The notes beneath the pieces are model-generated. The model saw only the letters and a list, made by a program, of their open reading frames with translations. It had not been told where the DNA came from and did not search any database. Source: Clostridium sp. chh4-2 (GTDB lineage Bacteria; Bacillota; Clostridia; Lachnospirales; Lachnospiraceae). Taken from it: 64,000 bases of DNA. The DNA lies in NCBI RefSeq assembly GCF_002899675.1, contig NZ_PKUU01000005.1, forward strand, positions 220,074 to 284,073, given 5' to 3'. Made by a program: the position numbers and the translations under genes. Shown here piece by piece: positions 8,386 through 17,856 of the stretch (the first letter of the stretch is position 1; each line of letters starts with the position of its first letter).

Positions 8386-11300
8386 ATGGCAGTTTCTTAC
8401 CGCACATCACTGCAAAACCGGAATCAGGACGCTTCCGCCGCGGCATCTGAAATCAATCCAATGAATTCCGAAGAAATTACTGATACAGAGGAATATACCC
8501 CCTGCAGCGACGGCAGATATAAATGGTATACCAAGTATCACGATACTAACTATTCTACAATTGACGCACAAAAAGGCATTTCCATGGATGCCAGTCAGGT
8601 CAATATCACTCAGGAAACCCGCAGCCAGTTTATACCGTTTAAAATACCGAGATATTATGACGGTATGGATTTAATGGATATGATAATTCAGATCCATTAT
8701 CAAAATGCCTCTAATCACGATGGCATTGCGGCCGTGGTTAATGTATCCAGCAGCCGGAATTTCATTATCTTTGGATGGCTGATCGACAGCAGCGTCACTT
8801 CCGGAAAAGGGGAGGTAAAATTTGAAATCACCGCTTCCGGAGTAAACGAACGCGGAGAATCCTACGTATGGAAAACCCAGCCCAACGGCAGACTCAACGT
8901 CTTAGAAGCCTTAGCCCACTCGGGAAGCGGCGTTATAGAGCCTGATTTATCCTGGTATGAGACCTTTCTCTTCTCAGCAAGCCAAACATTGGCATCCGCA
9001 AGAACAGCGGCCGACCGGGCTGAAAGCGCAGCCAACGAAGCGGCCGCATCCGCTGAAAACATCAACAAAGACGCCATCAAGGAAGAAATTAAAGGTTCTA
9101 TCATTGATGACGTAAATGCCGCTACGGATGAAAAATTAAAGAATCATTATGTAAAATCCGAAATTGACCAAATCATTGTAGAATTGGAAGAATCCATCAG
9201 TAAAATTGACAGCCTATCCAATTTAAAGGTCGGATATGTCCAGGAAACGGGAGACTTGACTTTTAGGGATGGAGAAAAAGAAATCACTTCCATAAAAATC
9301 AACAGCCTGTCCAATTTAAAAGTCACCTACACGATTACGGAAGGTAAAGGGATACTACATTTTTATAACGGAGAAACGGAAATCTCTTCCGCAGAAATCG
9401 GTTCCATCGATCCATCCGCCGAATGGGCCGGTACTTTTAAGACCGGTATTATAAATGAAGTTAACAATACAATAAGCAGCTCCATAGGAGAAATAAGCGC
9501 CGCAGTCACCGAACTCACAGGCACCGTGGAACAGACAGCAGCGGAGCTCACCTCTTTAGAGGAAAAAACCATTTCACTCACTTCCGCTTCTGAATCGGCA
9601 CAAAAAGAGCTTGAAACAGTTAAGACACTCCAAAGTGAGCTTCAAAAAGAGGTTACCGCCAATACAACGGCTAACACGTCTCTAGCCAACACGGTTTCCA
9701 CACTCAAAAACGAAGTTGGCGGGTTTAATCAAGACGTTATCAGCGTCAATGAAAATTTAACTTCACTGGAAGAAAAAGTGAACAATATAACCTCTGTAAA
9801 ACCAAATGTTTATGATGTCAGCTATTCTGACAATACTTTTACCTTATATGAAAATGAAGAGGTAAAGCAGAAGTTCACCATCACAGGAGGCAGCGGCGGC
9901 GGCTCAGACAGCTCAACGGCGTCAATCGAACGCATTACCCCGGCAAGCCTGGTAATCTTATCCGATAAAACAGCTCTTATTGAATACAGCTTCTCATCCA
10001 TCGATAATGTGGGAGACAGCACAGGAAATGGTACCGCAAGCTGGAAAGTGGGCAATACGGCAGTCGCCTCTTCCACTGCTCTTCAGGGCAAAAACTCGTT
10101 TGATATTACCCAGTACTTAAAAACAGGTTCCAATAATATCCGTTTAACAATTACCGACAGTTTTGGAACGATCGCGACAAAAACATGGACTGTAACTGTT
10201 GTGGAATTCAAAATCGACAGCATTTTCGATGACTCACTCTTCTATTCTGGAGAAGTAAGTTTCCGCTATACTCCATATGGAGACATTCAAAAAAAGATTA
10301 TATTTAAATTGGATGATAAGGAAATCGGCAATATCACTACATCTGTTACAGGCCGTCAGATGATTCAGTCAATTCCCGCTCAGGAGCACGGCGCTCACCT
10401 GCTGGAAGTATATATGACTGCAGTTATCGATGGGGCGGACGTGCAAAGCGACTCTGTATATAAGGATATTATCTGGGTAAATGCAGAAAGCTCCGCTCCG
10501 ATTATCGGATGCGCTGTCCGCTCATTTACATCCAAACAGTATAATACCGTCACCATACCATATGTGATCTATGATCCCGAACATAATCCGGCCAACGTCA
10601 CATTGACAGTTGACGAAAAAACAGTATCTGAGCTGAGCGCGGACCGTCTCAAACAGATCTGGAGCTATAAATCATCTGAAATTGGAGAACAGACTCTAAC
10701 CATCACCTGCGGTGAAGCCGTTAAGACCATCTCTGCCAATATAGAAGAACTGGGCATTGATATCACTCCCGTTACCACCAACCTGGCACTCGATTTCAAT
10801 CCGGCCGGACGAAGCAACCATGATTCCGACCGTTTATGGACCGACGGCAAATCCCATTTGACCGTATCCGATAATTTTGACTGGTCAAACGGAGGATATC
10901 AGACCGACAAAGACGGGGATATCTACTTCTGCGTGAAGGCCGGCACTACCGCCTCAATTGATTACAAACTATTTGAGGATGATGCCAAGAAGACCGGGAA
11001 GAATTTTAAACTGATCTACAAAACGACAAATGTACGGGATTATGATGCCCTGGCCCTCTCATGCTTTGACGCCGGAATCGGTTTTAAAGTTTTCGCCCAG
11101 AATGCGGTTTTAACTTCCGAACAGAATGATATTACGGTTCCCTACTGTGAAGACAATTATATGGAATTAGAGTTTAATATCCTGCCGGATTCTCAATACA
11201 CGGAAATGGTGATGTGGATCGATGCAGTCCCCACCAGAGTGAAACTCTATTCATCCTCAGATTCCTTCACCCAGCCAAATCCTCAAAGTATAGTGATCGG

Positions 11301-14300
11301 ATCGGATGACTGTGATGTGTGGATTTACCGCATGAAGTCCTACACCATGAATTTAACTGATGATGAAATCCTCGATAACCGCATTGCAGACGCAAAAAAT
11401 GCGGATGAGATGATTGAACGCTATATGAAAAATCAAATTGTGGGCGCTGACGGAACCATCGATCCCGATATCTTAGCCGAAAGATGCCCCGGGCTGCGCG
11501 TTATCAAAATATCCGCTCCGCATTTTACAACCGGTAAGAAAAATGAAGTATCCGATACAACCGTGCAGCACATATATTACGGCGGACGTGAAAATGAGGA
11601 TAACTGGACTGCTTTTGGTTCCCATAAAGGACAGGGCACCTCTTCTGAATACTATGGAGAATCCGCCCGCAATATAGACTTAAATTTATCCGGCGGCTTT
11701 ACCATGGCAGACGGCACAAAGGCCGATAAATACGGCATGACAAGCAGTTCCGTACCTGTTAATTATTTTAACATCAAACTAAACGTCGCATCATCCGAAA
11801 ACCTCAATAATGCATTTCTTACCCAGGAATACAATACGTGGAATCCATATTTAAGACCTGCCAGATTAAAGGATGAAAAGATCAGGGACACCATGGAATT
11901 CCATCCCTGTGTTATCTTCGTGCAGGAAACCGATCCTTCCAATGCGACTGTGTTTAACGACGGGGCCTGGCATTTCTACGGTTGCGGCGATTTTGGAAAC
12001 TCCAAGAAAAATGACGAAGTATTTGGCATGGACCCTGATAACCATAAAGAATTCATTATCGAAGTGGACAACAACACCGACGACCAGACAAGATTTTTAT
12101 CGGATGATCTGACCGGCGAGACATGGGACGGCGACAACAGCTTCGAATTCCGCTACAGCAATCCAAATTGCACAGAAGCAGAACTTCAGGCCGGAAAAGA
12201 CGCTTGGCAGAGAGTTTTATCCTGGGTCGTTAACGCCAGCCCTGAAACATTTGCCGCTGAATTTGAAGATTATTTTGTTAAAGATTCCGTGCTCTTCTAT
12301 TATCTGTTTACAGAGCGCCACACCATGATCGACAACCGGGCAAAGAATACTTTCTGGCATACAGAAGACCTGATTCACTGGGATATCTGCTTCGATTATG
12401 ATAACGACACCGCCATGGGCAATGATAATGAGGGCGGCCTCACTTTTACTTACGGTTATGAAGACACCGACACCATCGGATCAAAAGCCGTTTTCAATGC
12501 TCATGACAGCAGGCTTTGGTGCTTGGTAAGAGACTGCCTGGCCGACGATCTGGCCGCATTGTATATCCGCCTGGAAAGCAGGCTGACCTGGTCCTCCGAC
12601 CGCATTTTAAAAGCCTGTGAGGAATATCAATCCGTAAAACCGGAACGCTTGTGGATTGCCGATATGAGACGGAAATATTTCAGGACTTACGAAGATAACG
12701 GAACCACCTCTTATCTTCCGATGATGCACGGCGATAAAAAGCATCAAAGAAGGCAGTATCAAAAATACCAGGAAAAATACATAGCCTCCAAATATGTAGG
12801 ATCTGCCTGCACCTCCGATGTTATCACCATCCGCGGCTACACCCCTTCCCAATGGACCGGCGTCGAACCGGACGGTACCTTGCACATAAAACCATATGCG
12901 GATATGTATATCGTAAACCGCTACGGATCTAATATTGTCAAACAGAGAGCAAAGAGAGGAAATACTTATACCGTAGAATCTCCGATTGCCGCCATGAATG
13001 ATACGGAAGTTTATACATATAACGCTTCAATGGTACAGAGTATCGGAGATATATCAGGCTTTTATGCCGGATATACGGATTTCGGACAGGCGGTTAAATT
13101 AACCGATTTATCCATTGGCTCCGATGTAACAGGTTACAGCAATACAAATATGTCTGACTTTGATATCGGCAACAACGGACTGCTTGAGAAACTAAACCTT
13201 CAAAACCTGCCCAATCTGAAAAAGACCATCTCTCTGTCCGGATGTACCAATTTGGAAGAATTTTTAGCGGACGGCTCCGGCATCACCGGCGTCATCTTTG
13301 CATCTGGCGGAAAGATCCATACAGCTCATCTTCCGGCAGTATCGTCCATATCAGGCTCAGATTTATATTATCTCAATGATTTAACTATCGAGAACTATGA
13401 AAACCTTACCACACTGCGCCTCGACAATTGCCCTGCCGTCGATGAAATGGAATTATTATCAAAAGCCGAAAATCTAAACCGTTTAAGGCTGACCAATATA
13501 AACTGGAATCTGGATGATACTTCTTTATTAGACCGTCTGGCCAAATTATCCGGTATAGATGAAAATGGATATAATACGAACACTTCCGTTCTCAGCGGCT
13601 CCGTTCATGTTCCGGTTATGAGACAGCAGAAACTGGATTATTATAATTCTGTTTGGAAAGATCTAACGGTCACATATGATACCATGATTGCCCAGTATAC
13701 GGTCACTTTTGTCAACGATGATGAAAATCACACGGTTCTCGATGTCCAGTATGTCGACAAGGGCGGAAATGCCGACGATCCAATCCAAAGGGAAACAGAC
13801 CCGATAAAAGTTCCTGAAAAAGCGAGTACGGTAAGCACCCAATATACATTTGAAGGCTGGGATGATTCCTTTACGAACATCTTTTCCGATAAAACCATCA
13901 CTGCCGTTTACACAGAAGCCGTGAGAGAATATACCGTGAAATATGTCTCCAAAGGCGTTGTCCTGAAAGAAATGACTGCGCCGTATGGTTCCATGGTCTC
14001 CTATGACGGCGACCTGCCCGTCTATACAGCAGAAGAAACCGCATTCAAATATTATGTGTTCGAGCGATGGGATAAAAGCGGTCTCGTAACAGGCGCCAAA
14101 ACAATCAATGCTGTTTTCAGCGTCTGCGAATACACGGACGGATATTTTAACAACAAAGAATTAAATGATCTCACCCCGGCCGAATTATACGCAGCCATGA
14201 AATTGGGTAAAGAAACTTCCTGCTTTTCACTGAAAGACCGTTTGGATTTTAAATTCGGCATTGATTATTCCTATGATGATATTGAAGAATTCCGTATTGT

Positions 14301-15366
14301 GGAATCCGACATGGCATTTAACGGCTCCAATTATTTGGATACGAATCTGGATTTAATGCGGGAAGACCGGGATTTCACACTGGCCATTGACTACGAATTT
14401 GCCTCCGGCAACAAAACCGGAAACGTACTTGCACAATGCTTCCAATCAGACGGTTCAAATGGTTTTAAATTATGGTACAGCACAGAGCCAAAACTCTCCT
14501 GGGGCACAGATTCTCTCACACCATCCTCCGGGCTGGGCCGGGAAATCGTCGTTCTCCGCCATCGTGCAGGAAGCCGTCAGCTTCAGGTTTATATCTCCAA
14601 TATAACCGGTACTTCCATTCATACTCAGGTCCTGACATCCACCCGGATTCCTTCAATCAATTCAACATTCGTGCTGGGATGCAGCAAAGCGGACGACGGC
14701 GTCTATGAAAATTTTGCAAAAGGAACGGTTCATTGGTGTAAAGTATGGTATGCGGATCTGGGAGAAACGCTTTGTTCAGATATTTCACAATGGATTCACG
14801 AAACCGTGCCCATGGAGCTGGCCAAATTCAAAGGATATTATATGGCTAACGCCGAATCGAAACGGGCTGCCATCACATTTTTAGGCGCTAACACCCTTTC
14901 CATCCGCAGAATTTTCAGCAATAAGAGCACCAATGCAGGCGGATGGGCCGACTCCACCTTAAATACATGGATGAACACCCGCCTTTTAAAAGCGATCTCC
15001 CCATCCTGGAAATCCCTGATAAAGCCGGTAAAGGTCTACTCTTCGATCGGTAATAAGTCGACAGAACTGAGCCAGTCCGCCTGTCATTTCTACATACCAT
15101 CCTTATATGAATTAGATAATGGAAATGCCGTTGACCCTTATATCAACGAAACTAATGCCACGATCGCCTATATGACAAATTCCGACTCCAGAAAGCGTAC
15201 CAACATTTCCTCCCCGGATATCTGCGTTGATTACTGGACCCGAAGCCCAAATATAAGCCACGCCAATTATCTGTTCACAATTGCTGCCGACGGCACAAAT
15301 TACGGTTTCTCGTATCCGTCGTATGAAAGCGGCATTTTACCGATGTTCTCAATCGGAGTTGATTAA
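8386..15366 (+). CDS. Giant mosaic tail protein with CotH-kinase-like region, LRR, InlB-B repeats and LamG-like domains
   Basis: This 2326-residue protein has a strong Shine-Dalgarno (AAGGAGGT). By residue the order is as follows. About 1-190 is a BppU-like attachment domain. About 195-480 is coiled coil. About 505 is a GGSGGGS linker. About 515-790 holds Ig/Fn3-like beta domains. About 800-1010 is a LamG-like domain. About 1015-1465 resembles the CotH family (YYLFTERHTMIDNRAKNTFW, then HWDICFDYDNDTAMGNDNEG near 1335, comparable to the CotH 'W...pwDfD.a.G' metal/ATP motif). About 1550-1735 has leucine-rich repeats. About 1770-1915 has two InlB B-type repeats (YTFEGWDDSF, YYVFERWDKS). About 1970-2150 is a second LamG-like domain. 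About 2150-2326 is a DUF6273/C-type-lectin-like end (YWTRSP). It is probably a host-binding fibre. Kinase activity is only a hypothesis. Confidence 0.75.
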   Translation: MAVSYRTSLQNRNQDASAAASEINPMNSEEITDTEEYTPCSDGRYKWYTKYHDTNYSTIDAQKGISMDASQVNITQETRSQFIPFKIPRYYDGMDLMDMIIQIHYQNASNHDGIAAVVNVSSSRNFIIFGWLIDSSVTSGKGEVKFEITASGVNERGESYVWKTQPNGRLNVLEALAHSGSGVIEPDLSWYETFLFSASQTLASARTAADRAESAANEAAASAENINKDAIKEEIKGSIIDDVNAATDEKLKNHYVKSEIDQIIVELEESISKIDSLSNLKVGYVQETGDLTFRDGEKEITSIKINSLSNLKVTYTITEGKGILHFYNGETEISSAEIGSIDPSAEWAGTFKTGIINEVNNTISSSIGEISAAVTELTGTVEQTAAELTSLEEKTISLTSASESAQKELETVKTLQSELQKEVTANTTANTSLANTVSTLKNEVGGFNQDVISVNENLTSLEEKVNNITSVKPNVYDVSYSDNTFTLYENEEVKQKFTITGGSGGGSDSSTASIERITPASLVILSDKTALIEYSFSSIDNVGDSTGNGTASWKVGNTAVASSTALQGKNSFDITQYLKTGSNNIRLTITDSFGTIATKTWTVTVVEFKIDSIFDDSLFYSGEVSFRYTPYGDIQKKIIFKLDDKEIGNITTSVTGRQMIQSIPAQEHGAHLLEVYMTAVIDGADVQSDSVYKDIIWVNAESSAPIIGCAVRSFTSKQYNTVTIPYVIYDPEHNPANVTLTVDEKTVSELSADRLKQIWSYKSSEIGEQTLTITCGEAVKTISANIEELGIDITPVTTNLALDFNPAGRSNHDSDRLWTDGKSHLTVSDNFDWSNGGYQTDKDGDIYFCVKAGTTASIDYKLFEDDAKKTGKNFKLIYKTTNVRDYDALALSCFDAGIGFKVFAQNAVLTSEQNDITVPYCEDNYMELEFNILPDSQYTEMVMWIDAVPTRVKLYSSSDSFTQPNPQSIVIGSDDCDVWIYRMKSYTMNLTDDEILDNRIADAKNADEMIERYMKNQIVGADGTIDPDILAERCPGLRVIKISAPHFTTGKKNEVSDTTVQHIYYGGRENEDNWTAFGSHKGQGTSSEYYGESARNIDLNLSGGFTMADGTKADKYGMTSSSVPVNYFNIKLNVASSENLNNAFLTQEYNTWNPYLRPARLKDEKIRDTMEFHPCVIFVQETDPSNATVFNDGAWHFYGCGDFGNSKKNDEVFGMDPDNHKEFIIEVDNNTDDQTRFLSDDLTGETWDGDNSFEFRYSNPNCTEAELQAGKDAWQRVLSWVVNASPETFAAEFEDYFVKDSVLFYYLFTERHTMIDNRAKNTFWHTEDLIHWDICFDYDNDTAMGNDNEGGLTFTYGYEDTDTIGSKAVFNAHDSRLWCLVRDCLADDLAALYIRLESRLTWSSDRILKACEEYQSVKPERLWIADMRRKYFRTYEDNGTTSYLPMMHGDKKHQRRQYQKYQEKYIASKYVGSACTSDVITIRGYTPSQWTGVEPDGTLHIKPYADMYIVNRYGSNIVKQRAKRGNTYTVESPIAAMNDTEVYTYNASMVQSIGDISGFYAGYTDFGQAVKLTDLSIGSDVTGYSNTNMSDFDIGNNGLLEKLNLQNLPNLKKTISLSGCTNLEEFLADGSGITGVIFASGGKIHTAHLPAVSSISGSDLYYLNDLTIENYENLTTLRLDNCPAVDEMELLSKAENLNRLRLTNINWNLDDTSLLDRLAKLSGIDENGYNTNTSVLSGSVHVPVMRQQKLDYYNSVWKDLTVTYDTMIAQYTVTFVNDDENHTVLDVQYVDKGGNADDPIQRETDPIKVPEKASTVSTQYTFEGWDDSFTNIFSDKTITAVYTEAVREYTVKYVSKGVVLKEMTAPYGSMVSYDGDLPVYTAEETAFKYYVFERWDKSGLVTGAKTINAVFSVCEYTDGYFNNKELNDLTPAELYAAMKLGKETSCFSLKDRLDFKFGIDYSYDDIEEFRIVESDMAFNGSNYLDTNLDLMREDRDFTLAIDYEFASGNKTGNVLAQCFQSDGSNGFKLWYSTEPKLSWGTDSLTPSSGLGREIVVLRHRAGSRQLQVYISNITGTSIHTQVLTSTRIPSINSTFVLGCSKADDGVYENFAKGTVHWCKVWYADLGETLCSDISQWIHETVPMELAKFKGYYMANAESKRAAITFLGANTLSIRRIFSNKSTNAGGWADSTLNTWMNTRLLKAISPSWKSLIKPVKVYSSIGNKSTELSQSACHFYIPSLYELDNGNAVDPYINETNATIAYMTNSDSRKRTNISSPDICVDYWTRSPNISHANYLFTIAADGTNYGFSYPSYESGILPMFSIGVD

Positions 15367-15367
15367 C

Positions 15368-15404
15368 AAAAAGGGCATGATCTTTTTAGGGTCATGTCCT
15401 TTTG
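15368..15404 (+). terminator. Hairpin terminator after giant tail gene
   Basis: AAAAGGGCATGA pairs with TCATGTCCTTTT (one G-T pair) around a short loop and ends in TTTT. It starts two bases after the TAA. Confidence 0.6.
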
Positions 15405-15419
15405 AGAAAGGAAATGCAA

Positions 15420-15731
15420 ATGTATTATAAAGTGCTTAAAGACAACAAAGTTGTCGACATTTTAGATCGTATTATTTATGTGAAATACCAGGAGAAAAAT
15501 GACTTGATCCTTTTGTGCGGTCCTGAAGAAGCGGAGGCAATTCTCTCTTCTGATGGGAATTATGCCTGGCATATCGAAGGCCTGTATCATTACAAACCGG
15601 ATAATGAATTGTCATCAATCGTCGAAATCACAAAACACGAATACAACCAGAGAAAATCATTTGGCGGCCTGACCCGGGAAGAACTGATCGATGCATATAC
15701 CCTGGAGTTATTGGAAGGAGGGATTCTATAA
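15420..15731 (+). CDS. Small phage protein of unknown function
   Basis: The ATG at 15420 lies 7 nt after AGAAAGGA; an in-frame ATG at 15414 is too close to it. The ~103-residue product MYYKVLKDNKVVDILDRIIY... is compact and acidic at the end (LTREELIDAYTLELLEGGIL). Small proteins of this kind often sit just before an XkdX-type gene in Clostridia prophages. No catalytic motif is seen. It probably belongs to the tail-fibre assembly group, by position only. Confidence 0.6.
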   Translation: MYYKVLKDNKVVDILDRIIYVKYQEKNDLILLCGPEEAEAILSSDGNYAWHIEGLYHYKPDNELSSIVEITKHEYNQRKSFGGLTREELIDAYTLELLEGGIL

Positions 15732-15733
15732 CC

Positions 15734-15868
15734 ATGAATTCAATCATGTTTCTGGAAAGCCTTAAACGGCTGTATGCGTCAAAAAAAGTTACAGAAGACA
15801 AACTAAAATCAATGGTTTCCGAAAAAGAAATCTCTGAAGCAGATTTCAAATTTATCATTTCAAAGTGA
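15734..15868 (+). CDS. XkdX-family small phage protein
   Basis: This 44-residue gene begins MNSIMFLESLKRLYASKKVT and continues with EDKLKSMVSEKEISEADFKFII. That matches the pattern of XkdX-like tail-associated proteins (about 45-60 residues, ending '...I..eey..I'). A GGAGGG lies about 13 nt upstream, inside the end of the previous gene, so translation is probably coupled. The function in tail assembly is unknown. Confidence 0.7.
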   Translation: MNSIMFLESLKRLYASKKVTEDKLKSMVSEKEISEADFKFIISK

Positions 15869-15878
15869 GGTAAAAATT

Positions 15879-16742
15879 ATGGCTTATACACCACAATATT
15901 TCCAGGCCTCTACGATGGATGTTGTTAATAAAGCATTAGAATGCGGTTTGATGAAATACCCCGGTATCTGCTATGTAACCGGCCTGAATACTTTGGTATG
16001 GATAACAGAGCAGGGAACTCCGGAATGCATTGCAGATATCGGCGCCATAACAAAAGCGGATTACTCATTGGGCGTTTTATCTTTTTACAATAAGAATAAA
16101 CTGCTTTTCAGCGTGGACATCGGAATGCCGGAAGATATCGCCCAGGATGTTATCGACAATATAACAAATAAACTGGATTTAACCAGTTATGCCAAAAGCA
16201 AAGACGTTGTCCAGCTTTTAGATAACCGTGTCGGAGACATTGAGGGGGCTTTAAGCGTTGCTGATTTTGTAAACAGCCGTTCATACAATGCGATCAACGA
16301 TATTCCAATCACCCAGATTCAAGGCTCTTTAGCCGCAGCCGTAGACCTGTCAAAGCTTTCAAACGGCGTATATAAAATATGCGGACAGTTCCAAATATGC
16401 AGCAATCATACGATACAATATTCTGCTGACTCTGATTTATTCTCCATTGAGCAAACAGAGGACTGTGTCTCTATCACAAAACTCAGCAGCAATTCCATCA
16501 CCATCTACTCTGTTTTTCCCACCGGCGACTATATTATAAACAAATATATTACGGAAGAATGGATTCAAACCCAGGATTTCATTACCGGTTCTGAGGTAAA
16601 AGAGTATGTTAAATTATTAATGCAGGATTCGGTAAATGACATGGTAACGACAGCGCTTAATGAGAACTTAGATAAAATGCTGGACGATAAACTGTCAGGT
16701 ATCGATCCCAAAGAAATTCAGGCTTTATTTAACCGTATATAA
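15879..16742 (+). CDS. Phage tail-associated protein
   Basis: The 287-residue product follows GTGAGGTAAAAATT. The N-terminal ~95 residues (CGLMKYPGICYVTGLNTLVW and LSFYNKNKLLFSV) recall small attachment domains of Firmicutes phage fibres. The middle is beta-rich (residues ~120-225). The C-terminus is helical and ends PKEIQALFNRI. That resembles the end of the next protein (SASIRSLFNK), suggesting a shared C-terminal peptide used in assembly. No enzymatic motif is visible. A fibre or baseplate role is inferred from context. Confidence 0.5.
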   Translation: MAYTPQYFQASTMDVVNKALECGLMKYPGICYVTGLNTLVWITEQGTPECIADIGAITKADYSLGVLSFYNKNKLLFSVDIGMPEDIAQDVIDNITNKLDLTSYAKSKDVVQLLDNRVGDIEGALSVADFVNSRSYNAINDIPITQIQGSLAAAVDLSKLSNGVYKICGQFQICSNHTIQYSADSDLFSIEQTEDCVSITKLSSNSITIYSVFPTGDYIINKYITEEWIQTQDFITGSEVKEYVKLLMQDSVNDMVTTALNENLDKMLDDKLSGIDPKEIQALFNRI

Positions 16743-16759
16743 ATTGGAGGAATTTTAAA

Positions 16760-17839
16760 ATGGCAAAATTACAATATATGACACTCGCTAACTTAACAGA
16801 ATATAATGATTTACTGGGTGCTGATCTCTTAACAAAAATCAATGAAGCCGTATCCCCGGCCATTAAAACAGTCTCACTGTCAGACGATAAACAGACACTC
16901 TATTTCTATACAAAGAAAGCTCCCGTAACCGTTGATGACGCAGCTTTCAGCATCCCCTTACCTGCGCCGGTGGATATCAGCGGAAAAATTGACAAGGTTT
17001 CCAACAGTACAGCCGGAAACTTGGCTTCCCTTACCGCAGACGGCAGCATTGCCGATTCCGGAAAAAAAGCCGCTGATTTTGCATCTAAATCCGATATCTC
17101 CAATTTAAATGCTTACGTCGGCACAATCCCGGCTGATTCAAATGCATCCTCTGTAATCGAATACGCAAAAGAAGCTGCGGACAAAGCGAAAGCTGACGCA
17201 TCTTACGACGACACCGAATTGCGGGCCAAAGTAACCGCCAATACCGATGCGGTTGCCATCCTGAATGGTACAGGAACTGGATCGGTCAGCAAAACCGTTT
17301 ATGATGCGGTTGCCGAAGTAGTCGCCGGAGCTCCGGAATCAATGGATACCCTGAAAGAAATTTCTGATTGGATTCAGGGCCATTCTTCAGATGCTGCCTC
17401 CATGAACAGCCGAATCGGCGATAATAAAGCCGATATTGACGCCTTAAAATCATTGATCGGGCAGCTTCCGGAAGGCAGTAAAGCAAAAACAATTATCGCC
17501 TACATTGCAGAATACGTTACAAATGCTGTGGGAAACATCGATCTCTCAAAATTTGCATTAGTAACCGATTTAACCGCCGCCGTCGGCCGCATTTCCAAAA
17601 ATGAGGCTGCCGTCACAGCAATTAACGAAGCTGCTGCCGCTTTAACAGCCAGAGTAACAACTGCGGAAACTGATATCGATACAGTAGAAAAAGGACTTAA
17701 AACCGCCAACACAAATATAGGAACCAACACCTCCAACATTCAGAATAATTTATCCAAGATCACAGCCCTGGAGGGTTTGGTTGGAGACGGATTTGAACCA
17801 ATTCCATCCGCTTCTATCCGGTCCCTGTTTAATAAATAA
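16760..17839 (+). CDS. Coiled-coil tail fibre protein
   Basis: This 359-residue protein has AATTGGAGGA upstream. The N-terminus MAKLQYMTLANLTEYNDLL is an attachment segment. Residues ~75-110 carry a linker repeated in phage fibres. Residues ~160-205 contain KTVYDAVAEVVAGAPESMDT and KEISDWIQGH, a widespread tail-fibre motif. Residues ~210-350 are long heptad repeats (IGDNKADIDALK, TAINEAAAALTARVTTAETD) ending SASIRSLFNK. It is likely a trimeric shaft protein without an obvious receptor-binding head. The partner head may be supplied by the neighbouring fibres. Confidence 0.7.
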   Translation: MAKLQYMTLANLTEYNDLLGADLLTKINEAVSPAIKTVSLSDDKQTLYFYTKKAPVTVDDAAFSIPLPAPVDISGKIDKVSNSTAGNLASLTADGSIADSGKKAADFASKSDISNLNAYVGTIPADSNASSVIEYAKEAADKAKADASYDDTELRAKVTANTDAVAILNGTGTGSVSKTVYDAVAEVVAGAPESMDTLKEISDWIQGHSSDAASMNSRIGDNKADIDALKSLIGQLPEGSKAKTIIAYIAEYVTNAVGNIDLSKFALVTDLTAAVGRISKNEAAVTAINEAAAALTARVTTAETDIDTVEKGLKTANTNIGTNTSNIQNNLSKITALEGLVGDGFEPIPSASIRSLFNK

Positions 17840-17856
17840 AGGAAATAGGTGAACTT

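Noticed and set aside
14830..15366. Diversity-generating retroelement target (lectin-like C-terminus of the giant protein)
   Set aside because: No reverse transcriptase, template repeat or adenine-specific variation is visible in the window.
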